From positions 62,001 to 126,000 of the forward strand of contig JAGTRW010000006.1 in assembly GCA_018262095.1 (NCBI GenBank): a stretch of 64,000 nucleotides of DNA, read 5' to 3'. The translations under genes were made by a program, and so were the position numbers. Within the stretch, counting starts at the first letter, position 1. Every line of letters begins with the position of its first letter. Below the pieces are notes generated by a model that searched no databases, was not told the origin of the DNA, and saw nothing but the letters and a program-made list of their open reading frames with translations. Positions 51,407-59,780 of the stretch are shown in pieces. The DNA is from Pseudomonadota bacterium (GTDB lineage Bacteria > Pseudomonadota > Gammaproteobacteria > Burkholderiales > Rhodocyclaceae).

Positions 51407-52468
51407 TCAATTGATCAGCCCGCTGAGCGCCTCGGCGCCGATCAACTCGCCCTGGCTGCCGAGCACCGAGTAGATTTCGCGGAACGCTTTGGCTTGAACC
51501 TTCTCGGGCAGGGGAATGAACTTGGCCTGCGTCGCCAGGACGTCTCCATTGGCGTAAGCCCAGACGAAGAAGCGTAGCGTCTGCATTGCGCGGGCGGCAT
51601 CGCGGGCGACTCTCGGTACCGCCACGTAGGTGCCCATGGTGATTGGCCAACTCTTCTCGCCGGCCATATCCGTCAAGGTTTCCGAAAAATCGCCGCTGCT
51701 GAACCATCGACTCTGCAGCACGGCCTTGCGGAAACCTTCGCTCGATGCCGCAACGAAATAGCCTGCGGAATTGCGTACCTGGACGCCAATCAGCCCATCT
51801 TCGAGAACATAGTTGTAGTCGATGTAGCCGATCGCGCCGGACGTAGTGCGCACTGCGGCAGAGACCTCGCTGCTGCCTTTGGCCGTGATGAAAGCCGGCG
51901 GCCATCGGTGTTTGCTGGCGACGCCAAAGCGCGCTTTCCAGGCCGGGCTGACCTTGCTCAGATAATCTGAAAAATTGTACGTCGTTCCCGATCCGTCGCT
52001 GCGGCATACGACGCGAATCGGCAGGTTGGGCAGGTTCAGGCCCGGGTTGAGAATGACGATTTCCGCGGCGTTCCACTGCGTGATTTCGCCCATGAAGATG
52101 TGCGCCAGCACCTCGCCGCTGAGCTTGAGCGGTGCGCTGAGTTTGGGCAGATTGACGACCGGCACGACGCCGGAAATGACCGTCGGGAACATCACCAGGC
52201 CATCCTTGGCCAACTCTTCCTTGGGCGAGATGACATCGGAAGCGCCGAAATCGACCTGGCGCTGCCGGATCTGCGTCATTCCCGCGCCCGAGCCAACCGG
52301 GTCGTAGGCGATCGACCTTCCACCACCCTTGCGGTATTCCTGCGCCCAGGCCTTATAGACGGGCGCGGCGGCCGACGAACCGGCACCGTGCAACTCCTGG
52401 TCAGCACCCGCCAGGTCGGCCAGCAAGAGCAGCAAGCCAGCGCCGATGAGCAGCGATCGCCGGTTCAT
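51407..52468 (-). CDS. PstS-like phosphate-binding protein in the chemosensory operon
   Basis: 353 residues. A Sec signal peptide is followed by a PstS fold: ELHGAGSSAAAPVY (the phosphate-binding P-loop, AGSSAA), PVGSGAGMTQIRQRQVDFGASD and CRSDGSGTTYNFSDYL are conserved. It is distinct from the pstS at 57.6 kb (shorter N-terminal lobe insertions, different C-terminus), so it is not a simple duplicate. ATG at 52468 starts the signal peptide. It is the last gene of a five-gene operon with CheA-, MCP-, CheX- and CheY-like proteins, so it is likely a periplasmic phosphate receptor rather than a transport protein. Confidence 0.88.
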   Translation of the reverse strand: MNRRSLLIGAGLLLLLADLAGADQELHGAGSSAAAPVYKAWAQEYRKGGGRSIAYDPVGSGAGMTQIRQRQVDFGASDVISPKEELAKDGLVMFPTVISGVVPVVNLPKLSAPLKLSGEVLAHIFMGEITQWNAAEIVILNPGLNLPNLPIRVVCRSDGSGTTYNFSDYLSKVSPAWKARFGVASKHRWPPAFITAKGSSEVSAAVRTTSGAIGYIDYNYVLEDGLIGVQVRNSAGYFVAASSEGFRKAVLQSRWFSSGDFSETLTDMAGEKSWPITMGTYVAVPRVARDAARAMQTLRFFVWAYANGDVLATQAKFIPLPEKVQAKAFREIYSVLGSQGELIGAEALSGLIN

Positions 52469-52496
52469 CGTGCGCCAGACCAATCAACTGGCGCCA

Positions 52497-52862
52497 TCAG
52501 GCGGCGAGCTTCTTGAACGTCTCGAGCACCACCGACCCGTTGAACGGTTTGACGATCCAGCCCTTGATTCCCGCCGCCTTGCCGCGCTCCTTCATGCTCG
52601 GGCTGCTTTCGGTGGTCAGCATGATCAGGTTGACGCTGGCGTTTTTCAGTTCGCCGCGGATCTTCTCGGCCATCGTCAGGCCGTCCATATTGGGCATGTT
52701 GACGTCGCTGACCACCAGTCTGATTGCCGCGTCGGCCTTAAGTTTCGCCAGGCCGTCCTTGCCGTCGACGGCCGTCGCCACATCCAGGCCGTGGCCCTTG
52801 AGGAATCCGGCGACTTCATCGCGCACCGTGCTTGAGTCATCGACCACGAGTATCTTTGCCAT
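52497..52862 (-). CDS. CheY-like single-domain response regulator
   Basis: 121 residues, a receiver with no output domain. Asp8-Asp9 and the phosphoacceptor near residue 53 in VVSDVNMPNMDG, Thr in MLTTESS and Lys in VKPFNG are all conserved, so it should take a phosphoryl group from the CheA-like kinase in the same operon. The ATG has AAGGA nine bases upstream. 23 bases separate it from the CheX-like gene and 28 from the pstS-like gene. The target is unknown; flagellar motor or another partner is possible. Confidence 0.93.
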   Translation of the reverse strand: MAKILVVDDSSTVRDEVAGFLKGHGLDVATAVDGKDGLAKLKADAAIRLVVSDVNMPNMDGLTMAEKIRGELKNASVNLIMLTTESSPSMKERGKAAGIKGWIVKPFNGSVVLETFKKLAA

Positions 52863-52885
52863 ATCAAATAGTCCTTAAAGGGGGG

Positions 52886-53425
52886 TTAGAAGAGCTCGAG
52901 TTCGCCGGTCGCTTCCTCAGCCATTTCGCTGTCGACGCGAAAGTCGATCGGCGCGTAAGCACACAGGCACAAGGTCGCGTGCAGCACCACCGAGTCGTTG
53001 ATGACGATCCGGTGCTGCACGACGTAGGCGGGCTTGAGCGCCTTGAGGAAGGCGAGGCACTGGCTTTCGAGCAGGTACGGCGTCGACATCCCGGTATGCA
53101 GGAAATGCTTGCCCAGATCGCGGTTCATCGCGCCGCAGCAGAGGTTGCCCAGTTCGCTGAATACCTCGCCGAAAACGCGTTCGGGATCCGATCGCGTAAA
53201 GTAGCTTTCAGTCGCCGCGTCGTTATCGACGTGAAAGATGGTCAGCAGCCTGAAAACGTACGAGGCGACCGTCAGCACGAGGATGCGTTGCTGCGGCGTG
53301 TCGACGATGGCCGTTCCCGGCAGCTGTTCGATCGTTATCGTGTCCGACGGCGCCAGCGCGAGATTGGCGCGGGCGGCTCGGGTGAAGAGGTGATTCACCC
53401 CCTTCTTGGCATCTTCGCTGATCAC
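52886..53425 (-). CDS. CheX/CheC-like phosphatase
   Basis: 179 residues. VFGEVFSELGNLCCGAMNRDL carries the E-x-x-N pair that in CheC/CheX removes phosphate from CheY-P; the window cites it as SELGN and CCGAMNRD. A proline (TGMSTPYLL) at about the expected distance supports the family. No inhibitor CheD gene is near. In the operon it would reset the neighbouring CheY. GTG at 53425; the gene is 9 bases after the MCP-like gene. Confidence 0.78.
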   Translation of the reverse strand: MISEDAKKGVNHLFTRAARANLALAPSDTITIEQLPGTAIVDTPQQRILVLTVASYVFRLLTIFHVDNDAATESYFTRSDPERVFGEVFSELGNLCCGAMNRDLGKHFLHTGMSTPYLLESQCLAFLKALKPAYVVQHRIVINDSVVLHATLCLCAYAPIDFRVDSEMAEEATGELELF

Positions 53426-53434
53426 GGTGCGGGC

Positions 53435-54205
53435 CTAGCCGAGTCGACTCTTGAGTCGGCCGACCAGCGACTCGAGGCCGCCGATCGCCGAGATGATCAT
53501 TTTTCCGTCGGCCTGGATTTCCTGAAAGGTCGCCGTGGTTGTCAGATCGTTCTTGTACAGACTGCTGCTGTAGTCCTTCGATAGCGTTTCGGAACGAGAG
53601 GCCAGCGTTCTGACTTCGTCGGCGACGACGGCGAAGGTTCGTCCGGTTTCGCCAGCGCGCGCAGCCTCGATCGCGGCGTTGAGCGCGACGATCACGATGT
53701 GCTTGACGATGGCGCCGAACTCGGTGTTCTGCTGGTGCATTTCGCGGTTCTGCGCCATCAGCGAATCCATTTCCTCGTGCCAGTGTTCGAAGGTGATCGC
53801 CACGTTGCGCAGTTGGGCGGCTTCGTTCGCCAGTGTCTCGACGTGGTGCAGAAGGTCGGTCCTCAACGCTTCGCCGGCGCGGCGCAGCGCATCGAGCTCG
53901 GCTTCACTGTTGGCAAGCAGCTGAGCGCTCTCGGCCTGCCGGGTGGCAAATTCGGCACGCGCCTGCTGCGCCTGCGCGTAGAGCTCGCTGGCCTGCGCTT
54001 CGGCAGCCATTGCGGCGGCTTCAAGCTGCGCTGCGCGCTCGCCCAGATTTTCATTGTCGGCGCGTAGCGTGCGTAATTGCTCGGCGTGGGTCGCGGTCAT
54101 TCGGGCGAGTTGCCGCGTTCGGACGCCATGGGCACGATAGCTCGTGAGCGCCCACGCGAGGAGAACGACGAGCGCAGTCGCCAGCGATAGAGAGTAGTCA
54201 GTCAA
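53435..54205 (-). CDS. MCP-like signalling protein without a sensor domain
   Basis: 256 residues. One membrane helix at the very start (SLSLATALVVLLAWALTSY), a long coiled coil rich in Ala and Glu and a short MCP signalling hairpin: [23 protein letters not shown] with DEVRTLASR, given here in parts. In place of the usual QTNLL at the tip the sequence reads HIVIV, and there is no HAMP or periplasmic domain and few methylation-type sites. Start TTG at 54205 is the best guess, as the frame upstream overlaps the CheA-like gene. It could link the kinase to an array or be a specialised coupling protein. Confidence 0.75.
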   Translation of the reverse strand: MTDYSLSLATALVVLLAWALTSYRAHGVRTRQLARMTATHAEQLRTLRADNENLGERAAQLEAAAMAAEAQASELYAQAQQARAEFATRQAESAQLLANSEAELDALRRAGEALRTDLLHHVETLANEAAQLRNVAITFEHWHEEMDSLMAQNREMHQQNTEFGAIVKHIVIVALNAAIEAARAGETGRTFAVVADEVRTLASRSETLSKDYSSSLYKNDLTTTATFQEIQADGKMIISAIGGLESLVGRLKSRLG

Positions 54206-54206
54206 T

Positions 54207-57062
54207 TCAGATCGCTGCCAATCTGTTCGGATGGACCAGGCCGGTGACGATAGCGCGCAAGTCATCAGACAGCTCGTGCTTCCTTGGCTCGCCGATCCTG
54301 GGCGGGCTGGCCGCCGGCACGGCGATATCCGCTGCCGTGCATACCGCATAGCGTGCGGGCAAGGAAATCACCGTCTCGAACATGCGGAAATCGGCACCCG
54401 ACTTGTCGTCGGTGAAAGCGAGTCGGATACTCCCGCCTTCGCGTTTGATGAAGTTCTGCACGGCGTCCATGCCGACACCGCGCCCAGAAACTTCGGTCAC
54501 CGCGTTCGCTGTCGAGAAACCGGCGGCAAAGATCAGTTGGGCAACGGCCTCGTCGGCGATCTCGGTGCCCTCGCCGATCAATCCCTGGTCGATCGCCTTG
54601 CGCCGGATATGGCCGAGCGCGAGGCCTCGGCCGTCGTCCTTGAGGCGCATCACCAGGTGCTCGCCCGCCAGCGCCAGGTCGAGCGTGATCGTTCCGGCCG
54701 GATGTTTCGCCGCAGCGAAGCGGTCGGCGATCGTCTCGATGCCGTGGTCGATCGAATTGCGATAGAGGTGCATGAACACGTTGCGCACCAGATCGGTGAT
54801 CTGATTGCGTAGATAGATTCCGTTGTCGTTGAGCTTGAGCTTGGGCGCTTCCTTGCCAAGCTCTCTGGCCAGCGACGGCAGCGAGGCGAAGACGCCATCG
54901 AGGGTGCTCTGGATCGACTCGGTGCCGACCCGCTGCAGATCGAGTTTGAGCTGGCCGAGCGCAGACGCGAGTTCCTTGGGGTGTGCCGCCCGCTGATTGA
55001 TCGCCTCAAGGTCGGCGACCATCTTGTCGACCTGGACGCGTTCGACCATCACGTATTTCTCGGCGCTGCCGCGGCGGCCAGGCCCCTTGCGTCCGAGCTT
55101 GTCGGCGTTGAGCGAGGCGTACTCGTCGATGCCCTGCAGCACGTCCTGCAATTGATCGAGCAGCTTCGCCTGGTCGAAGCGGCTGCCCTGGCGCAAGTCG
55201 TCGTAGGCCTGCTCGGCTTGATGGACGATGTTGGTCAGATGCAGCAGGCCGTAGGTGCGCGCGTTGCCCTTGATGGTGTGCATGTTGCGGAAGAGCTGCG
55301 TCACCAGTTCCGGCTGCGGCTCGCCGGCGGCCTGCAGCAAGGCCTCGTTCTCGGCGACAAAGCCGCGCGCGCTGGCGACGAACTCGTCGAACTTTTCCTG
55401 GCTGATCGCCAGAATCTGGCCGATCATCTGCAGTTCGCGTTTCTGTTGCTCGGCTTCGGCTTCGAGTTTGCGCAACTCGCTGACGTCGCGCACGCAAACC
55501 ATGATCTTCTCGACCGTTCCCTGCTCGCTGCAGATCGGCGACCAGGAGAGTTCGAGGTACTTGATTCGGCCGTCGGCCATCGTCTTGCTGAGCTCGCCGA
55601 CCAGCAGGTGCGAGTTGAAGTCGAAGTTGATGCGGTCTTCACCGATACAGGCGAAAGTCGTCGCTTCGACCTGCGACAGCGCGTCGGCGCCGACGCTGCC
55701 GTTGCCGAAAATGAAGTCGATCGCCGACTGGCCCCTGACGTTTTTCGTTTCGAAGATCGTCTCGAGGTAATCCGAGTATTCGGCGTGAATGGCGCCGCCC
55801 TCAACGATCGTCAGAATTCCCTGCGGCATGTGATGCAGCATCGTCTGAATGTCGTTGGTCTTTTCGCGCAGCAGCGCCGTGCGCTGCGCGAGGTTCTCGA
55901 CCATCAGGTTGAACTGCGTGCCGACCGCGCCGATTTCGTCGCTGCTGGTGATTTCGACGCGTGCGCTCAGGTCGCCCGCGGCCATCGTGTTGACGGCGGC
56001 GGAGAGGCCGTTGAGTCCGCGCATGATCGAAATGTAGGCGGCAATGAAACCGGCGATGACCAGCGCCAGAATCGCCAGCATCGCCAGCAACACGCCGTTG
56101 CGCTGCGCCTGCAGCGTTGCTTCGCGTGCCCCCAGCAGTTGGTCGGTGTCCTTGAGCAGAATCCCGGTCACCGCCAGCGACTGGCCGAAAGCCGCCGTGG
56201 TCAGACCCAGGTAGGCCTGCGGCGTCATGTCGAAATCGGTGGTATCGAGCATCTTGGTCGTCATCGCCTCCTGAATCGCGAGATAGGCGGTGTTCAATTG
56301 GCTGCCCGCGTCGTCGAGGCTGCCGGCCAGCTCTGCATGATCGCGGCCGACCTTCTGCATGCCCTCCATGCTCCACTGCACCAGCGCGTTGAAGTTGCCG
56401 CGCAGCAGCGTGAGATCGGTACGCCGGCTGCTCTTGACGCGCTGATTGACCAGCACCACGGCGCCGAGTCGCGCCGCCTGGCCGGTATTGTCGATGAGCT
56501 CGGGAAGCTGAGCCGTCATGATTTCGATCAGGCGGCTGCTCGCCGTCTCGCCGTCGACCAGCAGTCCGGCGCCGTCGTTGAGCTTGTCGAGTTCGCTGCG
56601 CAGCGACGAGCGCAATTCCGAATGCACTTCCGACAAGCGGTCGGCATCGCTGCTCTCGACCGCGTCAAGGCCGGCCTTCCAGGCCGCCAGCCATTTTGCG
56701 TCGCTGGTTAACTTGCCGGCGAGCGACGGGTGTTCGTCGACCGCAGACGCGAGCGCGCTCAATGCCTTGTGCGTATTTTCCCGGCTCGCCTTGACCTGTT
56801 CGCCAAGTTGCTCGGCGCCTTCGCGCAGCGCCTGACTTGCCGCCAGGTACCGGTGCACATTGGCCAGCAGAGTGAGCGCCGGGACCTGTACGGCGAGCGC
56901 GTCGCGTTCGTTCTGGACCGCCGTGACGCGCGCGCCGAGACCGGCCAGGATGACGCCCAGCGCGACGATCAGCGGCGCGCCGAAAATCAGCGCGGTGACG
57001 TGCATCTTGTTGCGGAACGACAGTTGCCCGACGAGGCGGATGGCTGGATCAAGAATCGACAT
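54207..57062 (-). CDS. Membrane CheA-like histidine kinase with HPt domain
   Basis: 951 residues. Two membrane helices (about 22-44 and 325-345) enclose a large helical periplasmic domain. HAMP (345-400) and PAS (about 405-530) lead to an HPt (P1) domain with His595 in NMHTIKG, then a CheA-type dimerisation and ATPase domain with HLYRNSIDHGIE, DDGRGLA and SGRGVGMDAV. The C-terminal CheW-like (P5) domain of true CheA is missing, as is a receiver. It should sense directly through its periplasmic part and phosphorylate the CheY in the operon. GGGAG precedes the ATG. Confidence 0.93.
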   Translation of the reverse strand: MSILDPAIRLVGQLSFRNKMHVTALIFGAPLIVALGVILAGLGARVTAVQNERDALAVQVPALTLLANVHRYLAASQALREGAEQLGEQVKASRENTHKALSALASAVDEHPSLAGKLTSDAKWLAAWKAGLDAVESSDADRLSEVHSELRSSLRSELDKLNDGAGLLVDGETASSRLIEIMTAQLPELIDNTGQAARLGAVVLVNQRVKSSRRTDLTLLRGNFNALVQWSMEGMQKVGRDHAELAGSLDDAGSQLNTAYLAIQEAMTTKMLDTTDFDMTPQAYLGLTTAAFGQSLAVTGILLKDTDQLLGAREATLQAQRNGVLLAMLAILALVIAGFIAAYISIMRGLNGLSAAVNTMAAGDLSARVEITSSDEIGAVGTQFNLMVENLAQRTALLREKTNDIQTMLHHMPQGILTIVEGGAIHAEYSDYLETIFETKNVRGQSAIDFIFGNGSVGADALSQVEATTFACIGEDRINFDFNSHLLVGELSKTMADGRIKYLELSWSPICSEQGTVEKIMVCVRDVSELRKLEAEAEQQKRELQMIGQILAISQEKFDEFVASARGFVAENEALLQAAGEPQPELVTQLFRNMHTIKGNARTYGLLHLTNIVHQAEQAYDDLRQGSRFDQAKLLDQLQDVLQGIDEYASLNADKLGRKGPGRRGSAEKYVMVERVQVDKMVADLEAINQRAAHPKELASALGQLKLDLQRVGTESIQSTLDGVFASLPSLARELGKEAPKLKLNDNGIYLRNQITDLVRNVFMHLYRNSIDHGIETIADRFAAAKHPAGTITLDLALAGEHLVMRLKDDGRGLALGHIRRKAIDQGLIGEGTEIADEAVAQLIFAAGFSTANAVTEVSGRGVGMDAVQNFIKREGGSIRLAFTDDKSGADFRMFETVISLPARYAVCTAADIAVPAASPPRIGEPRKHELSDDLRAIVTGLVHPNRLAAI

Positions 57063-57171
57063 GCCTGATGCTCCCTATGACGAAGGCGGCAGGATAGCGA
57101 GCCGAGATTACAGGCCAGTGACAGCCGGCGCAGGTCGGATAGGACGAAGACACAAGGCGTGCAGACGCTCG

Positions 57172-57200
57172 CGGTCAACGCGCTGACATCGCGTTGTCAC
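57172..57200 (+). promoter_or_regulatory. PHO box in front of the small lipoprotein gene
   Basis: CGGTCAA (57172), CTGACAT (57183) and TTGTCAC (57194) are three units in 11-bp phase. They point toward the lipoprotein gene and stand in the 203-base gap to the CheA-like gene. The -10 region (CACGAT at 57211) is weak. Confidence 0.6.
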
Positions 57201-57265
57201 AATTGCATTGCACGATGGCGCCGCTGTTCCTTCACCCTTCCTTCGCCAAAAAACAGGAGTTCAAG

Positions 57266-57508
57266 ATGCGTACCCTACTGATCGTTTGTTCAAGCCTCGC
57301 CTTGCTGGCCGCCTGCGCCACCACCCCGGAACCCAAAGCCGCATCGGCAGTAAAGAGCGAGGCGTCGGGAAAAGGCCCGCAGTGCTATTCCGGGGATGCC
57401 GGAAAATTCTTCAACGTCGGCGAGAAGACCTCGGTCTCTGGTGTTCAAGTCTCTTGCGATGCCACGTCCAATGGCAAGAGCGCGTCGTGGGTCGGCGTGA
57501 AGAAGTAG
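57266..57508 (+). CDS. Small lipoprotein
   Basis: 80 residues. The signal peptide ends in lipobox LAAC (Cys at about residue 17), followed by an Ala/Lys/Pro-rich linker and a small domain with two cysteines (QCYSGDAGKF and VSCDATSNGK). No known family was recognised. AGGAG is seven bases before the ATG. A PHO-box-like element upstream and the pstS gene downstream suggest it belongs to the phosphate-starvation response. Confidence 0.75.
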   Translation: MRTLLIVCSSLALLAACATTPEPKAASAVKSEASGKGPQCYSGDAGKFFNVGEKTSVSGVQVSCDATSNGKSASWVGVKK

Positions 57509-57563
57509 TCTCGACCAACAGGCCGGCAGCGCGCAGTGCGGTGTCGGCTCGTCGGGATTTTTC

Positions 57564-57608
57564 CCGTCATTGGCCGGTAATCAGACTGTAACAACGTCGT
57601 CCTAGAAT
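57564..57608 (+). promoter_or_regulatory. PHO box and -10 element of the pst operon
   Basis: CCGTCAT (57564), CGGTAAT (57575) and CTGTAAC (57586) are in 11-bp phase, followed after 10 bases by TAGAAT (57603-57608). The spacing equals that of the HAD-ppk2 promoter. Confidence 0.8.
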
Positions 57609-57639
57609 TGACTCGTTCCCAATCCAAGGAGTTTTGACG

Positions 57640-58665
57640 ATGAATAGTTTGATGAAATTCGCAGCCTTCGCCGCCGGCGTCACGCTTTGCGCAGCCAATC
57701 CCGCCCTGGCTCAAGAGAAGGTCCGCCTGACCGGTTCCGGCGCGAGTTTCCCGGCACCGATCTACCTCACCTGGTTCAAGGATCTTTCCAAGAAGAACGC
57801 GACGATGACCGTCGATTACCAGTCGAAGGGCAGCGGCGCCGGCGTGCAGGACTTCCTCAACAAGACCGTCGATTTCGCCGCCAGCGATTCGGCGATGAAG
57901 AAAGAGGACATCGCCAAGGTCGCCGAAGGCGTTCAATTGCTGCCGATGACCGCCGGCGAGATCGTTCTCGCGTACAACCTGCCGGGCAACCCGAAGGGGC
58001 TCAAGCTGCCGCGCGACGTCTATTCCAACATCTTCCTGGGCAAGATCACCAAGTGGAACGATCCGAAGATCGTCGCCGCCAACCCCGAGATCAAGCTGCC
58101 CGACCTGCCGATCACCGTCGTCCGCCGCGCCGATTCGAGCGGCACCACCGCCGTGTTCACCATGCACCTCTCGGCGATCAACCCGGAATTCAAGAAGACG
58201 CTCGGCGAAGGCAATACGGTCAATTGGCCGGCGACCGACAAGTTCGTCGCCTCGCCCAAGAACGACGGCGTGACCGCGACCGTTCGCCAGACGCCGGGCG
58301 CCATCGGCTACATCGAATACGGCTTCGCCAAGCTGGCCAAGGTCGACTTCGCCCAGCTGCAGAACAAGGCCGGCCAGTACGCGGCGCCGGGCAACGGCGC
58401 GGCGACGCTGGCGGCGGTCAAGCTGCCGGAAGACATGGTCGCCTGGCTGCCCGATCCGGACGGCGCCAAGTCGTACCCGATCACCTCCTACACCTGGATG
58501 ATCTTCCGCAAGACCAACAATGATCCCGCCAAGGTCAAGGCGATGCACGAGATGATCGAATACGGTCTGACCGAAGGCCAGAAGATCGCCGACTCGATGG
58601 GCTACATCCCGCTGCCGGCGGTGGTCGTCGAGCAGGTTCGCAAGGCCGCCGCCAACATCAAGTAA
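57640..58665 (+). CDS. pstS: Phosphate ABC transporter periplasmic binding protein
   Basis: 341 residues. Signal peptide to ALAQ, then TGSGASFPAPIY (P-loop), SKGSGAG, DFAASDSAM and RRADSSGTTAVF, all phosphate-contact regions of PstS. ATG at 57640 has AAGGAG eight bases upstream and a PHO box ahead. It delivers phosphate to PstCA. Repeat copy C separates it from pstC. Confidence 0.97.
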   Translation: MNSLMKFAAFAAGVTLCAANPALAQEKVRLTGSGASFPAPIYLTWFKDLSKKNATMTVDYQSKGSGAGVQDFLNKTVDFAASDSAMKKEDIAKVAEGVQLLPMTAGEIVLAYNLPGNPKGLKLPRDVYSNIFLGKITKWNDPKIVAANPEIKLPDLPITVVRRADSSGTTAVFTMHLSAINPEFKKTLGEGNTVNWPATDKFVASPKNDGVTATVRQTPGAIGYIEYGFAKLAKVDFAQLQNKAGQYAAPGNGAATLAAVKLPEDMVAWLPDPDGAKSYPITSYTWMIFRKTNNDPAKVKAMHEMIEYGLTEGQKIADSMGYIPLPAVVVEQVRKAAANIK

Positions 58666-58683
58666 GTGCAAGGCAGCAAGCAG

Positions 58684-58798
58684 TAACCACGGCGAACACA
58701 GCGAAAAATCGATGAACCGACCGCGCTATGTTTCCGGACGTCAACTGACGACACGAGACAGTAGGGGTTTCGCCGTGGCCGCCGTGTCGCCGTGGTTA
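58684..58798. repeat. Intergenic CGCCGTG-type long inverted repeat, copy C
   Basis: TAACCACGGCGAACACAGCG at the left faces CGCCGTGTCGCCGTGGTTA at the right; 9-base units as in copies A, B and D. It lies inside the pst operon between pstS and pstC, where it could cap the abundant pstS mRNA. Confidence 0.75.
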
Positions 58799-58814
58799 AA
58801 AAATAGGACCATAC

Positions 58815-59780
58815 ATGAACAAACCCTTCACCGTTGCGCTGGCGCCGGATTCGGTGTGCCAGCCGCCGTCCCGAACCGATATTTATGTTGACCGAAGCTT
58901 TCGCTTTTTGGCCCGCGTCGGTGCCATCGCGATCCTGACGCTGGTCGTCGCGCTGGTTCTTGAAATCGGTGGCAAGGCGGTTCCGGGGATTCAGAAGTAC
59001 GGATTCGACTTCATCAGCGGCGTCGTCTGGGACGCCAACACCCACCGCTTCGGCATCTTGCCGGCGATCTGGGGAACGCTCTACAGCGCGCTGATGGCCT
59101 TGCTGATCGGCGGCTTCTTCGGCGTCAGCATGGCGATCTTCCTGACCCAGGATTTTCTGCCGCCGCGCCTCTCCGCCGTCTTCCGCATCATCATCGAGTT
59201 GCTCGCGGCGATTCCCAGCGTGGTCTATGGCCTGTGGGGGATCTTCGTCGTGATTCCGGCGATTCTGCCGCTCGCCGACTGGCTCAACGCGACGCTCGGG
59301 GCGATTCCCTTCTTTGCCTCGACGCTGTCCGGCCCGGGCCTGCTGCCCGCCGCGCTGGTGCTGGCGATCATGATTCTGCCGACGATCGCGGCGGTGGCGC
59401 AGGACGCGCTGCGTGCGGTGCCGCTCAAGACCAAGCAGGCGGCCTATGGCATGGGCGCGACGCATTGGGAGGCGATCCTGCGCGTGATGGTGCCGTCGGC
59501 GGCGACCGGAATCTTCGGCGCGCTGGTGCTCGGCCTCGGGCGTGCGCTCGGCGAGACGATGGCGCTGGCGATGCTGGTCGGCAATTCGAATCAGATCTCG
59601 CTGTCGCTCTTTTCGCCGGCCAATACGCTCGCCGCGCTGCTCGCGCTCAACTTCCCCGAGGCCGGGCCCAACGAGGTCGAGGTGCTGATGTACGCGGCGC
59701 TGGTGCTGATGGCGATCACGCTGGTCGTCAATATCGCCGGTTCGCTGTTGATGAGTTACGCGCAAAGGGGAAACAAATAA
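58815..59780 (+). CDS. pstC: Phosphate ABC transporter permease PstC
   Basis: 321 residues, six membrane helices. GIFVVIP, RALGETMALAMLVGN and the EAA-loop ALRAVPLKTKQAAYGMGATHWE, cited in parts, are typical. It forms the inner-membrane channel with PstA, and the stop overlaps the pstA start by one base. Confidence 0.96.
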   Translation: MNKPFTVALAPDSVCQPPSRTDIYVDRSFRFLARVGAIAILTLVVALVLEIGGKAVPGIQKYGFDFISGVVWDANTHRFGILPAIWGTLYSALMALLIGGFFGVSMAIFLTQDFLPPRLSAVFRIIIELLAAIPSVVYGLWGIFVVIPAILPLADWLNATLGAIPFFASTLSGPGLLPAALVLAIMILPTIAAVAQDALRAVPLKTKQAAYGMGATHWEAILRVMVPSAATGIFGALVLGLGRALGETMALAMLVGNSNQISLSLFSPANTLAALLALNFPEAGPNEVEVLMYAALVLMAITLVVNIAGSLLMSYAQRGNK

